Shown here: piece after piece, positions 1 to 8,877 of the stretch | Layout: every line of letters starts with the position of its first letter | How positions within the stretch are numbered: position 1 is the first letter of the stretch | Source: an uncultured Dorea sp. | GTDB lineage: Bacteria; Bacillota; Clostridia; Lachnospirales; Lachnospiraceae | Reading direction: 5' to 3' | Length of the DNA stretch: 64,000 nucleotides | Assembly: GCA_947645355.1 (NCBI GenBank) | Contig: CANSCI010000002.1 | Location: 27,054 to 91,053 of the forward strand | Notes under the pieces: model-generated | What the model was told of the DNA's origin: nothing | What the model saw: the letters and a program-made list of their open reading frames with translations, nothing else | Databases searched by the model: none | Position numbers and translations under genes: made by a program

Positions 1-568
1 ACATGGACACTACATAGGTATTATCATTGCTCTGCTCAAATACTCTGCGGGCAATATACAGCTTCCGGTCAAAATCAAGCCCCTTTTCTGTGTGCCGGGG
101 CTTCTCGATAAACGCCTGCACAATATGGGGCATACACTGCCTGGCCTTCTGCCCCAGGACGCCCGGGCACACCGGGACTTCCCGGAATCCCAGGAGCTTA
201 AGCCCTTCCTTCTCCACAATGATCTCAAACATTTTCTTCGCCTGATTCCTCTGCAGCTCCTCCTGCGGGAAAAATAACTGGGCAATCCCATATTCTCTCT
301 CTTCCCCCAGGGTGATCCCGATGGCCGCGCATGCTTTCTTGAAAAAACGGTGAGAAATCTGGAGAAGGATCCCCACACCGTCCCCGGTCTGCCCTTCTGC
401 ATCCTTCCCTGCACGGTGCTCCAGGTTCTCTACAATCTTCAGCGCATGTTCCACCGTATCATGGCTCCTGATTCCTTTACTGTTGACGACAGCGCCGATC
501 CCGCAATTATCATGCTCGAACTGCGGTCTGTATAATCCCTGATTCTTGTTCTCTGTATTTTTACTCAT
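1..568 (-). CDS. gltB: Glutamate synthase (NADPH) large subunit, N-terminal part, cut by the window edge
   Basis: Only the first ~189 codons lie in the window. The start ATG (566-568) overlaps the carB stop in an ATGA arrangement. The protein has the short propeptide of GOGAT large subunits: residue 22 is Cys in the context DNCGIGAVV and would become the N-terminal nucleophile of the class II glutamine amidotransferase domain after cleavage. EHRAGKDAEGQTGDGVGIL further in is typical of the family. GltB takes ammonia from glutamine to 2-oxoglutarate in the cytoplasm. Placement directly behind carAB joins two glutamine-consuming enzymes in one operon. Family confident; the synthase domain is outside the window. 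Confidence 0.93.
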   Translation of the reverse strand, partial: MSKNTENKNQGLYRPQFEHDNCGIGAVVNSKGIRSHDTVEHALKIVENLEHRAGKDAEGQTGDGVGILLQISHRFFKKACAAIGITLGEEREYGIAQLFFPQEELQRNQAKKMFEIIVEKEGLKLLGFREVPVCPGVLGQKARQCMPHIVQAFIEKPRHTEKGLDFDRKLYIARRVFEQSNDNTYVVSM

Positions 569-3500
569 AACCTGTTCTCCTTATCCTTATAGCTTCTGTC
601 TCCCTGCCCGGCGTCTGAGGCTCTGTCCATCCCTGCAAGATCTATCAGTGTCAGCCTCCTCTGATCTATATGTTCAAGACTTGAGACCAGCGCTTCGGCC
701 GTATCAATGGCTGTCAGTACATTTACCCCTGTCTCAATGGCATTGCGGCGGATGATAAAACCGTCTTTTGCGTGCTCCGCGCCCTGATGGGGTGTGTCGA
801 TCACAAGGTCAATCTCATGCCCCAGGATCAGATCCAGCAGATTCGGAGAGCCCTGCTCCACCTTGTTCACCTCTTCTGCCTCCACGCCGGCTGCCTGAAG
901 CGCCTCTGCCGTACCCTTTGTAGCGTAGATCTTATACCCGATCCTGCGAAACCTGCGCCCGATCTTTACAGCCTCCTCCTTGTCATTCTTCCTTACGGAC
1001 ATAATCATATTTTTATACCGGGGAAGTCTCACACCTGCGCCGATAAATGCTTTATACAGCGCCTCCTCAAAGGTCCGGCCGACTCCCAGACATTCCCCTG
1101 TAGATTTCATCTCGGGGCCGAGGCTGATCTCTGCCCCGCGGATCTTCTCAAAGGAAAAGACCGGCATCTTTACGGCAATATAACCTGCCTCCGGCTGCAG
1201 GCCGGGTGTATAGCCAAGCCCACGAAGACTGCCTCCGGCAATAACCTTTGCCGCCAGCTCTACAATGGGGATCCCCGTCACCTTGCTGATATAGGGTACC
1301 GTCCGGCTGGATCTCGGATTGACCTCGATCACATAGACCTTCTCCTGATATACGATAAACTGTATATTGATCAGGCCGATCACATGCAGAGACCTGGCAA
1401 GCTGCCCGGTATACTCTTCAATCTCTCTCTTTACCTTTTCGGAAATGCTTCTGGCCGGGTAGACGGACACGCTGTCGCCGGAATGGATGCCTGCGCGCTC
1501 AATATGCTCCATGATGCCTGGAATGAGGATCTCTTTCCCGTCGCACACTGCATCCACCTCTATCTCCTTCCCCTGCAAATATTTATCTACCAGAATCGGG
1601 TGCTCCTGCACCGTCCGGTTAATAATCTCCATAAATTCGTCAATATCGTGATCCTTAACGGCAATCTGCATACCCTGACCGCCCAGGACGTAAGAAGGCC
1701 TTATCAGCACCGGATAGCCGAGCCGGGCCGCTGCTGTCTTTGCCTCCTCTGCCGTGTATACGGTCTCTCCTTTGGGCCGGGGGATCCGGCATCGGCTCAG
1801 GATCTCGTCGAACCGTTCCCTGTCCTCGGCGGCGTCAACATCCTCCGCCGCCGTACCAAGGATCGGAACTCCCATGTTCATAAGTGCTTCGGTAAGACCG
1901 ATCGCTGTCTGCCCTCCAAACTGTACCACTGCTCCGTCCGGCTTCTCCAGATCTATGATACTCTCTACATCCTCCGGTGTCAGCGGTTCAAAATACAGCT
2001 TGTCGGCAATGTCAAAATCCGTGCTGACTGTCTCCGGGTTATTATTGACGATAATCGTCTCATACCCTTCCTTTTGAAAGGCCCAGGCGCAGTGCACACT
2101 ACAGTAGTCAAACTCGATCCCCTGGCCGATCCGGATCGGCCCGGAGCCAAGGATCAGGATCTTCCTTCTCCCCCTTGTCCGTTCCACTTCATTCTCCCCG
2201 CCGAATACGGAATAATAATAAGGCGTCTTAGCGTCAAATTCTGCCGCGCACGTATCTACCATCTTGTAGGCTGCGGTGATGCCATATGCCCGCCGCATCC
2301 TGTGAACCATTTCCTCTGTGGTTCCTGCAAGCTCTGCGATGACACGATCCGGGAATTCCAGGCGTTTCGCCTCTCTGAGCACGGCGCCGTCCAGCTTTTT
2401 CTCCTTAAGAACCTTCTCCATCCCCACCAGACGCGCAAGCTTGTCAATAAACCACCGGTCGATCCGGGTCCGGCTGTGAATCTCTTCATAAGAGACCCCG
2501 CGGCGGATTGCCTCCGCGATCCGCCACAGACGCCTGTCGTCGGTGATCCGCAGCGCATCCAGAAGCTCCTCCCCGGAAAGCCCGGAATAATCCCGGGACA
2601 CCAGGCTGTCCACATGCTGCTCCAGGGATCGCAGCGCTTTCATCAACGCCCCCTCGAAGCTGTCACAGATGCTCATAACCTCCCCGGTGGCTTTCATCTG
2701 CGTCGTCAGTGTATGCCTGGCGTCAATAAATTTGTCAAAGGGAAGCCTCGGAAGCTTCACCACGCAATAGTCCAGCACCGGCTCAAAGCAGGCGCTGGTC
2801 TTCCCTGTCACCGCATTTTTGATCTCGTCTAATGTATAGCCCAGGGCGATCCTTGCCGCCACTCTTGCGATAGGATAACCGGTTGCCTTGGAAGCCAGCG
2901 CCGAGGAACGGCTGACACGGGGATTCACTTCAATGACGCAATATTCACAGGAATCCGGGTTCAGGGCAAACTGTACGTTGCAGCCCCCCGTAATCTTTAA
3001 TTCACTGATGATATGGAGCGCCGAAGTCCTGAGCATCTGGTACTCCCGGTCGCCCAACGTCTGGGACGGGGCTGCTACGATACTGTCTCCGGTATGAATT
3101 CCTACCGGATCCATATTTTCCATATTGCAGACGGTGATACAGTTTCCTTTGCCGTCCCGCATCACTTCATACTCGATCTCCTTCCAGCCTGCGATACAGC
3201 GCTCTACCAGAACCTGCCCCACACGGGAGAGCCGCAGCCCGTTTTCAAGAACCTTCTCAAGCCTTGACCGGTCGCCGGCAATCCCGCCCCCGCTCCCTCC
3301 AAGGGTATACGCCGGGCGCAGTACCACCGGGTAGCCGATCCTCTCTGCAAATGCAACCCCCTCCGCCACAGACTCAACCACCGCAGACGGCGCGCAGGGT
3401 TCCCCGATCTCCTCCATCGTCTTTTTAAATTCCAGCCGGTCCTCCGCCTTTTTGATCGTCTCCGCCGTCGTGCCGATCAGACGTACATGATGCCTTTTTA

Positions 3501-3822
3501 AAACCCCTTTTTCTTCCAGCTCCACCGCAAGGTTTAAAGCCGCCTGGCCGCCCAGGGTCGGAAGAAGGCTGTCCGGCTGCTCCTCTATAATCAGCTGTTC
3601 TGCAATCTCCACAGTCAGCGGCTCAATATAGACATGATCTGCAATATCCCCGTCTGTCATAATGGTGGCCGGGTTGGAGTTCAGCAGCACGACCTCTATC
3701 CCCTCTTCTTTCAGGGCACGGCACGCCTGGGTACCCGCGTAATCAAACTCTGCCGCCTGGCCGATCACGATGGGCCCCGAACCGATCACCAGTACCTTTT
3801 TGATTGCTCTGTCCTTTGGCAT
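565..3822 (-). CDS. carB: Carbamoyl-phosphate synthase large subunit
   Basis: At 1085 residues this is full length for CarB (about 1070). It has two homologous ATP-grasp halves: the first opens with GSGPIVIGQAAEFDY near residue 13 and the second with GSGPIRIGQGIEFDYCS near residue 560. Each contains the PSYVLGG/PAYTLGG and EVNPR motifs. A C-terminal MGS-like allosteric domain follows (KIYATKGTAEAL). It uses two ATP, bicarbonate and ammonia delivered by CarA to make carbamoyl phosphate for pyrimidines and arginine. Its ATG lies 2 nt after the carA stop, with an AAGGAG site inside the carA end, and its stop overlaps gltB by 4 nt, so the three genes are probably co-translated. Confidence 0.97.
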   Translation of the reverse strand: MPKDRAIKKVLVIGSGPIVIGQAAEFDYAGTQACRALKEEGIEVVLLNSNPATIMTDGDIADHVYIEPLTVEIAEQLIIEEQPDSLLPTLGGQAALNLAVELEEKGVLKRHHVRLIGTTAETIKKAEDRLEFKKTMEEIGEPCAPSAVVESVAEGVAFAERIGYPVVLRPAYTLGGSGGGIAGDRSRLEKVLENGLRLSRVGQVLVERCIAGWKEIEYEVMRDGKGNCITVCNMENMDPVGIHTGDSIVAAPSQTLGDREYQMLRTSALHIISELKITGGCNVQFALNPDSCEYCVIEVNPRVSRSSALASKATGYPIARVAARIALGYTLDEIKNAVTGKTSACFEPVLDYCVVKLPRLPFDKFIDARHTLTTQMKATGEVMSICDSFEGALMKALRSLEQHVDSLVSRDYSGLSGEELLDALRITDDRRLWRIAEAIRRGVSYEEIHSRTRIDRWFIDKLARLVGMEKVLKEKKLDGAVLREAKRLEFPDRVIAELAGTTEEMVHRMRRAYGITAAYKMVDTCAAEFDAKTPYYYSVFGGENEVERTRGRRKILILGSGPIRIGQGIEFDYCSVHCAWAFQKEGYETIIVNNNPETVSTDFDIADKLYFEPLTPEDVESIIDLEKPDGAVVQFGGQTAIGLTEALMNMGVPILGTAAEDVDAAEDRERFDEILSRCRIPRPKGETVYTAEEAKTAAARLGYPVLIRPSYVLGGQGMQIAVKDHDIDEFMEIINRTVQEHPILVDKYLQGKEIEVDAVCDGKEILIPGIMEHIERAGIHSGDSVSVYPARSISEKVKREIEEYTGQLARSLHVIGLINIQFIVYQEKVYVIEVNPRSSRTVPYISKVTGIPIVELAAKVIAGGSLRGLGYTPGLQPEAGYIAVKMPVFSFEKIRGAEISLGPEMKSTGECLGVGRTFEEALYKAFIGAGVRLPRYKNMIMSVRKNDKEEAVKIGRRFRRIGYKIYATKGTAEALQAAGVEAEEVNKVEQGSPNLLDLILGHEIDLVIDTPHQGAEHAKDGFIIRRNAIETGVNVLTAIDTAEALVSSLEHIDQRRLTLIDLAGMDRASDAGQGDRSYKDKENRL

Positions 3823-3824
3823 AC

Positions 3825-4898
3825 TTATGCTCCTTTCATCATCTCTATAAAACGGTCAAACAGATATCCGGTATCCTGAGGTCCCGGGCTTGCCTCCGGG
3901 TGAAACTGCACCGTAAATATTTTCTTTCCTGTGTACACAAACCCTTCGTTGGTTCCGTCGTTCACATTGACAAATGCTTCCTTTGCCACCGCCGGATCCA
4001 TGGCGGCGGCATCTACCGCGTAACCGTGATTCTGGGAGGATATATACACCCGCCCGTCGGCCAGATCCTTCACAGGATGGTTGCCTCCCCTGTGCCCGTA
4101 TTTCAGCCTGCGGGTATCGGCTCCGCTGGCCAGCGCCATAAGCTGGTGTCCCAGACAGATGGCAAAGATCGGGATATCGCTGTCATACAGCTTCCTGACT
4201 TCCCGGATGATCTTCGTGCAGGCCTTGGGATCCCCCGGTCCGTTGGAGAGCATGATGCCGTCGGGGCTGGATCTGAGCACCTCATCTGCCGGCGTATCCG
4301 CGGGATAAACAGCCACTTCACATCCCCGGCGGTTCAGGGAATGGGCAATACTTCTCTTTGCCCCGTAATCCATTAGGGCAACCCTGCATCCGCCCTTGGC
4401 TCCCGGCAATACATATTTTTCGCTGCAGGTCACCTGAGAGACAACCTCTCCAACCTTGTAAGCTCTGATCATTGGCAGAATCTTTTCTAAATCATAATCC
4501 GCACTGGCAGTGATCATACCGTTCATCGTCCCCTTTTTGCGGAGATGCTTTGTAAGCGCGCGTGTGTCGACTCCCGTGATGCCTGTAATATTCTGCGCCT
4601 TCAGGAATTCCTCAACCGTACCCTCGCACCGGTAATTACTGGGGTGCTTCGCAAGCTCCTTCACAATATAACCCCTGGGCCAGGCTCTTTCTGACTCCAT
4701 ATCCGGCGTAATACCGTAATTGCCGATCAGCGGGTAAGTCATGGCTACCGTCTGGCCTGCATAGGAAGGATCCGTCAACACTTCCAGATACCCCGTCATG
4801 GAGGTGTTGAACACGATCTCGCTGATCACGCTTTTTTCAGAGCCCGCACAATATCCGGGAAACACCGTCCCGTCCTCCAGTATCAGATATGCCCTCAT
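3825..4898 (-). CDS. carA: Carbamoyl-phosphate synthase small (glutaminase) subunit
   Basis: 357 residues, normal for CarA. The N-terminal half is the CarA-specific domain (FNTSMTGY, GNYGI, GVDTRALT); the C-terminal half is a class I glutamine amidotransferase with Cys248 in CLGHQL and His333/Glu335 in FHPEASPGP as catalytic triad. It hydrolyses glutamine and passes ammonia to CarB. The open frame continues upstream to 5051, but the ATG at 4898 is chosen because the conserved N-terminus (MRAYLILEDGTVF) starts there and an AGGTGG ribosome site precedes it. A promoter and a terminator-like hairpin lie in the 100 nt upstream. Confidence 0.97.
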   Translation of the reverse strand: MRAYLILEDGTVFPGYCAGSEKSVISEIVFNTSMTGYLEVLTDPSYAGQTVAMTYPLIGNYGITPDMESERAWPRGYIVKELAKHPSNYRCEGTVEEFLKAQNITGITGVDTRALTKHLRKKGTMNGMITASADYDLEKILPMIRAYKVGEVVSQVTCSEKYVLPGAKGGCRVALMDYGAKRSIAHSLNRRGCEVAVYPADTPADEVLRSSPDGIMLSNGPGDPKACTKIIREVRKLYDSDIPIFAICLGHQLMALASGADTRRLKYGHRGGNHPVKDLADGRVYISSQNHGYAVDAAAMDPAVAKEAFVNVNDGTNEGFVYTGKKIFTVQFHPEASPGPQDTGYLFDRFIEMMKGA

Positions 4899-4934
4899 AA
4901 TTCCACCTGCTTCCTGTGATATAAAAATAAAAGA

Positions 4935-4974
4935 AAAGGAGCCAGAAATCCTTCTTCGGATTTCTGACCCCTTT
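4935..4974 (-). promoter_or_regulatory. Terminator-like hairpin in the carA leader (candidate attenuator)
   Basis: On the minus strand AGAAATCC pairs perfectly with GGATTTCT around a 6-nt loop, and AAAGG/CCTTT extends the stem. A T-rich tract (TCTTTTATTTTTAT) follows. It lies between the predicted carA promoter and the carA ribosome site, where it should stop transcription unless relieved. The classical PyrR-binding loop was not recognised. Candidate attenuator by inference. Confidence 0.6.
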
Positions 4975-4994
4975 GTCAGCGTTTTATCGTTAGT

Positions 4995-5023
4995 ATTATG
5001 TACCCTCCGGGTTCTTTTGTCAA
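4995..5023 (-). promoter_or_regulatory. carA promoter
   Basis: Minus strand: TTGACA (5018-5023), 17-nt spacer, CATAAT (4995-5000). It is a near-consensus vegetative promoter about 100 nt upstream of the carA ATG and would drive carA-carB-gltB. Confidence 0.65.
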
Positions 5024-5047
5024 GTGGGAAATGGACATGAGGCAATC

Positions 5048-5092
5048 CCAAAGCTGTTCTAAAGCTGAAACAGAAAATTAGAACAGCTTTGG
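5048..5092. terminator. 15-bp perfect inverted repeat, probable transcription terminator
   Basis: CCAAAGCTGTTCTAA (5048-5062) and its exact complement (5078-5092) flank a 15-nt loop, 8 nt after the stop of the minus-strand gene ending at 5100. No clear T-run follows on the minus strand, so efficiency as an intrinsic terminator is uncertain, but it separates that gene from the car promoter. Confidence 0.5.
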
Positions 5093-5099
5093 AAAAATG

Positions 5100-6431
5100 T
5101 TATTTTTTGATTTCCCAATAGCCAAATCGTTTTCCGCCTTTACGTTCTATTTTCCCCTCATTTACCAATTCTTTCACATTTTTTTGTATATGTGTCCTCG
5201 TTTCGTTTAGAACTTCCTGCAGCTCCCTTTGTGTCGCTGTTGGTTGATTTCGCAAATATTCCACAATTTTTACTTTCAAAGCTGTATTCCCAGCTTTGAA
5301 ATCCAGCTTTAAAGTTTTCTTATTAGATATTGAAATGGCAGATAGTTTTATCATAATATCTTCTGAATGTACCACATACTCTGGCTGTAAAGTTCCATAT
5401 TCGTTACACACTTCAAAGATTTTTTGGATCCCTCTTCCCCAGCTTTCAATGTAGCCTGCCCTGAAAAACGTCCTCGCAATTTTAGGATTATATGGTCGGG
5501 ATTGATGCCTTTGTAACAAGGTTTCCATTGTCCAATCGGAGGGAAATACGCATTCATTACTAATATACATTGCATCATCTTCAATGCGGATCTGTATAGG
5601 TATTCCGGTACTCCAACGAGAATGTACAAGTGCATTATAAAGCGCCTCCCGCACTGCATCTTTTGGAAAAGGATATGTTTCTACTCTAGTTAAATTGTCG
5701 TAAGTGACAGGTGCTTTTAAATATTTCAAATAGATTAATTCAATTACGCGCTCGGCCTGCATAAATAACGATCCTATTACTTCATCCTGATACTGCAAAT
5801 CAGAACCTTTTCCAAATTTCCCAATTTTTGTATAAGTTCCAAACATCCATTTTTGTGGATTTCGATGAAACAAAAGCACGGCAGCTCTGGTAAGTTTTCC
5901 ATCCTTTAACAAATCCAGACTGTCTAAGAGTTCTGCATTACTCATATTTAAATCATCTTTTGTCATACGTTTACTCCGAACCGCTTCCCGTCGGAAAATG
6001 TCAAAGCTTTCTTTATCTAAATCTTCTACAGCTACTCCTTCAATTACGGAATCTTCCCAACGTATGCCAGTTTTTGAGGATATAAATTCCGTTAAGGCCG
6101 TACCTCGCAGTATTTGTTTGGTGCTGCCACTCCGAAAATGATACTCTCCCTTATAACTTACTGGATAACTACTAGGACTTACAATAATTTCAATATAATC
6201 CAAACCATTTTTTGAAAGCAAATTCACATCTGCGAGAAATCCTAGATTTGTTTGAATTTTATTAGGTATTTCTTCTAGGAGCCTTTTCCCATTCTGCACA
6301 CCAACAATCCTTCCTGCATCGTCTACACCAATATAAATTCTGCCCCCCTGTGCATTAGCAAATCCGCATATCCATTTCAAATAATCATCTCGCCACGATT
6401 CTTTCCATTCAATATTTTGACTTTCTGCCAT
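5100..6431 (-). CDS. AlbA_2 (Schlafen-like) domain putative transcriptional regulator with C-terminal HTH
   Basis: 443 residues. The N-terminal ~120 residues match the AlbA_2 family (ESQNIEWKES, FANAQGGRIYIGVDD, GVQNG); the middle matches the ATP-binding/HATPase-like part usual in this family (DAVREALYNALVHR-like stretch, FFRAGYIESWGRGI); the last ~70 residues look like a winged helix (YLRNQPTATQRELQEVL). Such proteins are widespread in Firmicutes and mostly uncharacterised, often called putative regulators. The ATG at 6431 is chosen because AAGGAG sits 9 nt upstream; the frame also opens at a TTG two codons earlier. The gene is A+T-richer than its car and gln neighbours, hinting at separate acquisition. 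Target unknown. Confidence 0.8.
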   Translation of the reverse strand: MAESQNIEWKESWRDDYLKWICGFANAQGGRIYIGVDDAGRIVGVQNGKRLLEEIPNKIQTNLGFLADVNLLSKNGLDYIEIIVSPSSYPVSYKGEYHFRSGSTKQILRGTALTEFISSKTGIRWEDSVIEGVAVEDLDKESFDIFRREAVRSKRMTKDDLNMSNAELLDSLDLLKDGKLTRAAVLLFHRNPQKWMFGTYTKIGKFGKGSDLQYQDEVIGSLFMQAERVIELIYLKYLKAPVTYDNLTRVETYPFPKDAVREALYNALVHSRWSTGIPIQIRIEDDAMYISNECVFPSDWTMETLLQRHQSRPYNPKIARTFFRAGYIESWGRGIQKIFEVCNEYGTLQPEYVVHSEDIMIKLSAISISNKKTLKLDFKAGNTALKVKIVEYLRNQPTATQRELQEVLNETRTHIQKNVKELVNEGKIERKGGKRFGYWEIKK

Positions 6432-6511
6432 GAACAAAGTCTCCTTCTTAAATATTTTTCACCTTAAAATCTCCACATAGATTTTAACTTCCAATTAAAT
6501 TTTATAAATTT

Positions 6512-6539
6512 ATTTTACGTTTTTTTATTGTTTCGTCAA
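6512..6539 (-). promoter_or_regulatory. Promoter of the AlbA_2-type gene
   Basis: Minus strand TTGACG (6534-6539), 16-nt spacer, TAAAAT (6512-6517), about 80 nt upstream of the ATG at 6431. It lies in the 6432-6765 intergenic stretch, which holds this promoter, the divergent glnA promoter and the glnA leader hairpins. Confidence 0.5.
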
Positions 6540-6611
6540 GTATTTTTCTATTTACTTTTATCAGCCTTTATTTTTATTCTTATCAGCGTGAAATATTCAT
6601 CAATCTCCCTC

Positions 6612-6639
6612 TTGACATTTTTTAAAATCGGAGTATACT
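6612..6639 (+). promoter_or_regulatory. glnA promoter
   Basis: TTGACA (6612-6617), 16-nt spacer, TATACT (6634-6639). Near-consensus promoter 127 nt upstream of the glnA ATG, leaving a leader of about 120 nt with two hairpins. Confidence 0.7.
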
Positions 6640-6655
6640 ACTGACCGTAAGCAAT

Positions 6656-6690
6656 GGCGCTTTGGATTTTTCCAGGGCGCCTTTTTTATT
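6656..6690 (+). promoter_or_regulatory. Terminator-like hairpin in the glnA leader
   Basis: GGCGC (6656-6660) pairs with GCGCC (6677-6681), continued inward by TTTGG/CCAGG around a 6-nt loop (ATTTTT), followed at once by CTTTTTTATTTT. It begins about 10 nt after the expected transcription start, so it should abort transcripts unless an antiterminator acts. ANTAR-type antitermination at hexaloops is known for nitrogen genes of Firmicutes, but this loop lacks the G expected at loop position 4. Confidence 0.55.
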
Positions 6691-6708
6691 TTCGAAAAAT
6701 AATGCCTC

Positions 6709-6746
6709 AACAGGGCAGACGGACTCTGTCCGTCCATGCGCCTGTT
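6709..6746 (+). promoter_or_regulatory. Second stem-loop in the glnA leader
   Basis: AACAGG (6709-6714) pairs with CCTGTT (6741-6746); inside it GACGGAC (6718-6724) pairs with GTCCGTC (6728-6734). The structure ends about 6 nt before the AAAGGAG ribosome site of glnA, so it may tune translation or stabilise the mRNA. Function is inference. Confidence 0.45.
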
Positions 6747-6765
6747 CCCAGAAAGGAGATCCAAA

Positions 6766-8865
6766 ATGAACAAAGAAATCCCGGAATTATATGGAAGTAT
6801 GATATTCAGCAACAAGGTCATGCGGAAAAAGCTGCCCAAGGATATGTATAAGGCGCTCCGCAAGACCATCGAGAACGGCACCCACTTAGAGCTTGACGTG
6901 GCAAATTCCGTGGCGGTGGCCATGAAGGAATGGGCAGTGGAAAACGGAGCGACCCACTACACCCACTGGTTCCAGCCCATGACCGGTTTCACCGCCGAGA
7001 AGCATGACAGTTTTATCTCCCCGTCCGGGGACGGCGAGGTCATCATGGACTTTTCCGGCAAGGAGCTGGTAAAAGGAGAACCGGATGCGTCCAGCTTCCC
7101 GTCCGGAGGCTTAAGGGCCACCTTCGAAGCCCGGGGGTACACCGCATGGGATCCTACGTCCCCTGCCTTTATCAAGGACGGCACTCTATATATCCCGACG
7201 GCCTTCTGCTCCTACAGCGGCGAAGCCCTGGACAAAAAGACGCCGCTGCTGCGCTCTATGGAAACGCTGAGTGAACAGGCTGTGAAAATGCTGCGTCTTC
7301 TGGGAAATGAGACGGTCACCCGTGTTTCAACCACCATAGGACCGGAGCAGGAATATTTTCTTGTAGATAAAGATCTGTATAACAGACGAAAGGACCTGAT
7401 TTTCTGCGGAAGAACCCTATTCGGGGCATCCGCACCGAAGGGACAGGAGATGGAGGATCACTATTTCGGTACTTTAAAACCAAGGGTTTCTGCCTATATG
7501 CATGACCTGGACGTGGAATTGTGGAAGCTTGGCATCCCCGCCAAAACAAAGCATAACGAAGTGGCGCCTGCACAGCATGAGCTTGCGCCGGTCTTCGATA
7601 CCGCCAACATTGCCGTGGATCACAACCAGCTCACTATGGAGATCATGAAAAAGGTAGCGGAAAAACACAACCTGATCTGTCTTCTCCATGAGAAACCGTT
7701 TGAAGGCATCAACGGAAGCGGCAAGCACAATAACTGGTCCCTCATTACCAATGACGGAGTCAACCTTCTGAACCCCGGACGTACTCCCGCGCAGAATATT
7801 CAGTTCCTGGTATTTCTGATGGCTGTCGTCAAAGCCGTGGACGACTATGCGGACATGATGCGTGTATCCGCCGCCAGCGCCGGCAATGACCACCGCCTCG
7901 GCGGCAATGAAGCTCCGCCGGCCATCGTATCTGTTTTCCTGGGGGACGAGCTGACCGCTGTCCTGGAATCGATTGAAAATGATACTTATTTCGGAAAACA
8001 GGAAAAAGTACAGCTTGACACCGGCGCCCATGTACTGCCTCACTTTGTAAAGGACAACACCGACCGGAACCGTACATCACCTTTTGCATTTACCGGAAAT
8101 AAATTCGAGTTCCGTATGCTGGGCTCCGCTGCTTCCGTCTCTACTCCGAACATAGTGCTCAACACGGCTGTGGCGGAGGCTCTGGCACAGTTCTACAAAG
8201 AACTGGAGGGAACGAAACCGGAAGATATGGAAAAAGCCGTACATGAACTGATTAAACGCGCCATCCGCAAGCACAAAAAAATTATTTTCAACGGAAACGG
8301 ATACTCGGAGGAATGGATAAAGGAAGCGAAAAACCGCGGACTTTACAATCTGGTATCTACACCCGACTGCCTGCCCCAGTTTATCGCAGATAAAAATGTA
8401 GATCTGTTTACCAGGCATCATATCTTCACAAAGGACGAGATCTTCTCCCGCTACGAGATCCTCCTGGAGAACTATGTAAAAACAATCCTGATCGAAGCGC
8501 GGACCATGGCAGAGATGCTGACAAAGGATTTCCTTCCTGCCCTCAACGCCTATGCCGGTGAAACCGCCAGGAATGCCGGGATGAAAAAATCCTTCCTTCC
8601 GACGCTTGCCACGGAAGCGGAGGAAGCTCTGGTAACCAGGCTGACAGAGGTCTATGCATCTGTCACAGACGGAACGGCGCAGCTTCTTTCTCTGGCTGAA
8701 ACGGCGGAGGAAACCGGCGATATGCAGCAGGCGGCTCAGTTCTGCCGCACAAATATTCTTGCCAGGATGGAGGAGCTCCGCCTTACCGTAAACGCTGCCG
8801 AGGCTCTGATCCCGGACGGTCTCCTTCCTTATCCTACCTATGATGAGCTTTTATTTTCTCTGTAA
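6766..8865 (+). CDS. glnA: Glutamine synthetase type III
   Basis: 699 residues, the size of GSIII (about 700-730), clearly longer than GSI (about 450). Typical GSIII motifs are IGPEQEYFLVD (~residue 191), KHNEVAPAQHE, GSGKHNNWSL (~318) and NDHRLGGNEAPP (~373); the C-terminal third is the helical GSIII extension. It condenses glutamate, ammonia and ATP to glutamine. ATG 6766 is chosen over an upstream in-frame ATG (6736) because AAAGGAG precedes it at a normal distance and GSIII proteins start near this point. purF begins 13 nt downstream, so glnA-purF is probably an operon controlled by the leader hairpins. Confidence 0.96.
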   Translation: MNKEIPELYGSMIFSNKVMRKKLPKDMYKALRKTIENGTHLELDVANSVAVAMKEWAVENGATHYTHWFQPMTGFTAEKHDSFISPSGDGEVIMDFSGKELVKGEPDASSFPSGGLRATFEARGYTAWDPTSPAFIKDGTLYIPTAFCSYSGEALDKKTPLLRSMETLSEQAVKMLRLLGNETVTRVSTTIGPEQEYFLVDKDLYNRRKDLIFCGRTLFGASAPKGQEMEDHYFGTLKPRVSAYMHDLDVELWKLGIPAKTKHNEVAPAQHELAPVFDTANIAVDHNQLTMEIMKKVAEKHNLICLLHEKPFEGINGSGKHNNWSLITNDGVNLLNPGRTPAQNIQFLVFLMAVVKAVDDYADMMRVSAASAGNDHRLGGNEAPPAIVSVFLGDELTAVLESIENDTYFGKQEKVQLDTGAHVLPHFVKDNTDRNRTSPFAFTGNKFEFRMLGSAASVSTPNIVLNTAVAEALAQFYKELEGTKPEDMEKAVHELIKRAIRKHKKIIFNGNGYSEEWIKEAKNRGLYNLVSTPDCLPQFIADKNVDLFTRHHIFTKDEIFSRYEILLENYVKTILIEARTMAEMLTKDFLPALNAYAGETARNAGMKKSFLPTLATEAEEALVTRLTEVYASVTDGTAQLLSLAETAEETGDMQQAAQFCRTNILARMEELRLTVNAAEALIPDGLLPYPTYDELLFSL

Positions 8866-8877
8866 ACGGAGGCACAT

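Noticed and set aside
772..2832. Plus-strand open frame of 686 codons opposite carB
   Set aside because: It is a mirror of the high-G+C carB coding strand, has no family features, and carB is unmistakable.
4935..5023. PyrR-type attenuator at carA
   Set aside because: The hairpin is terminator-like, but the conserved PyrR binding-loop sequence was not found in the short leader, so PyrR control is not claimed.
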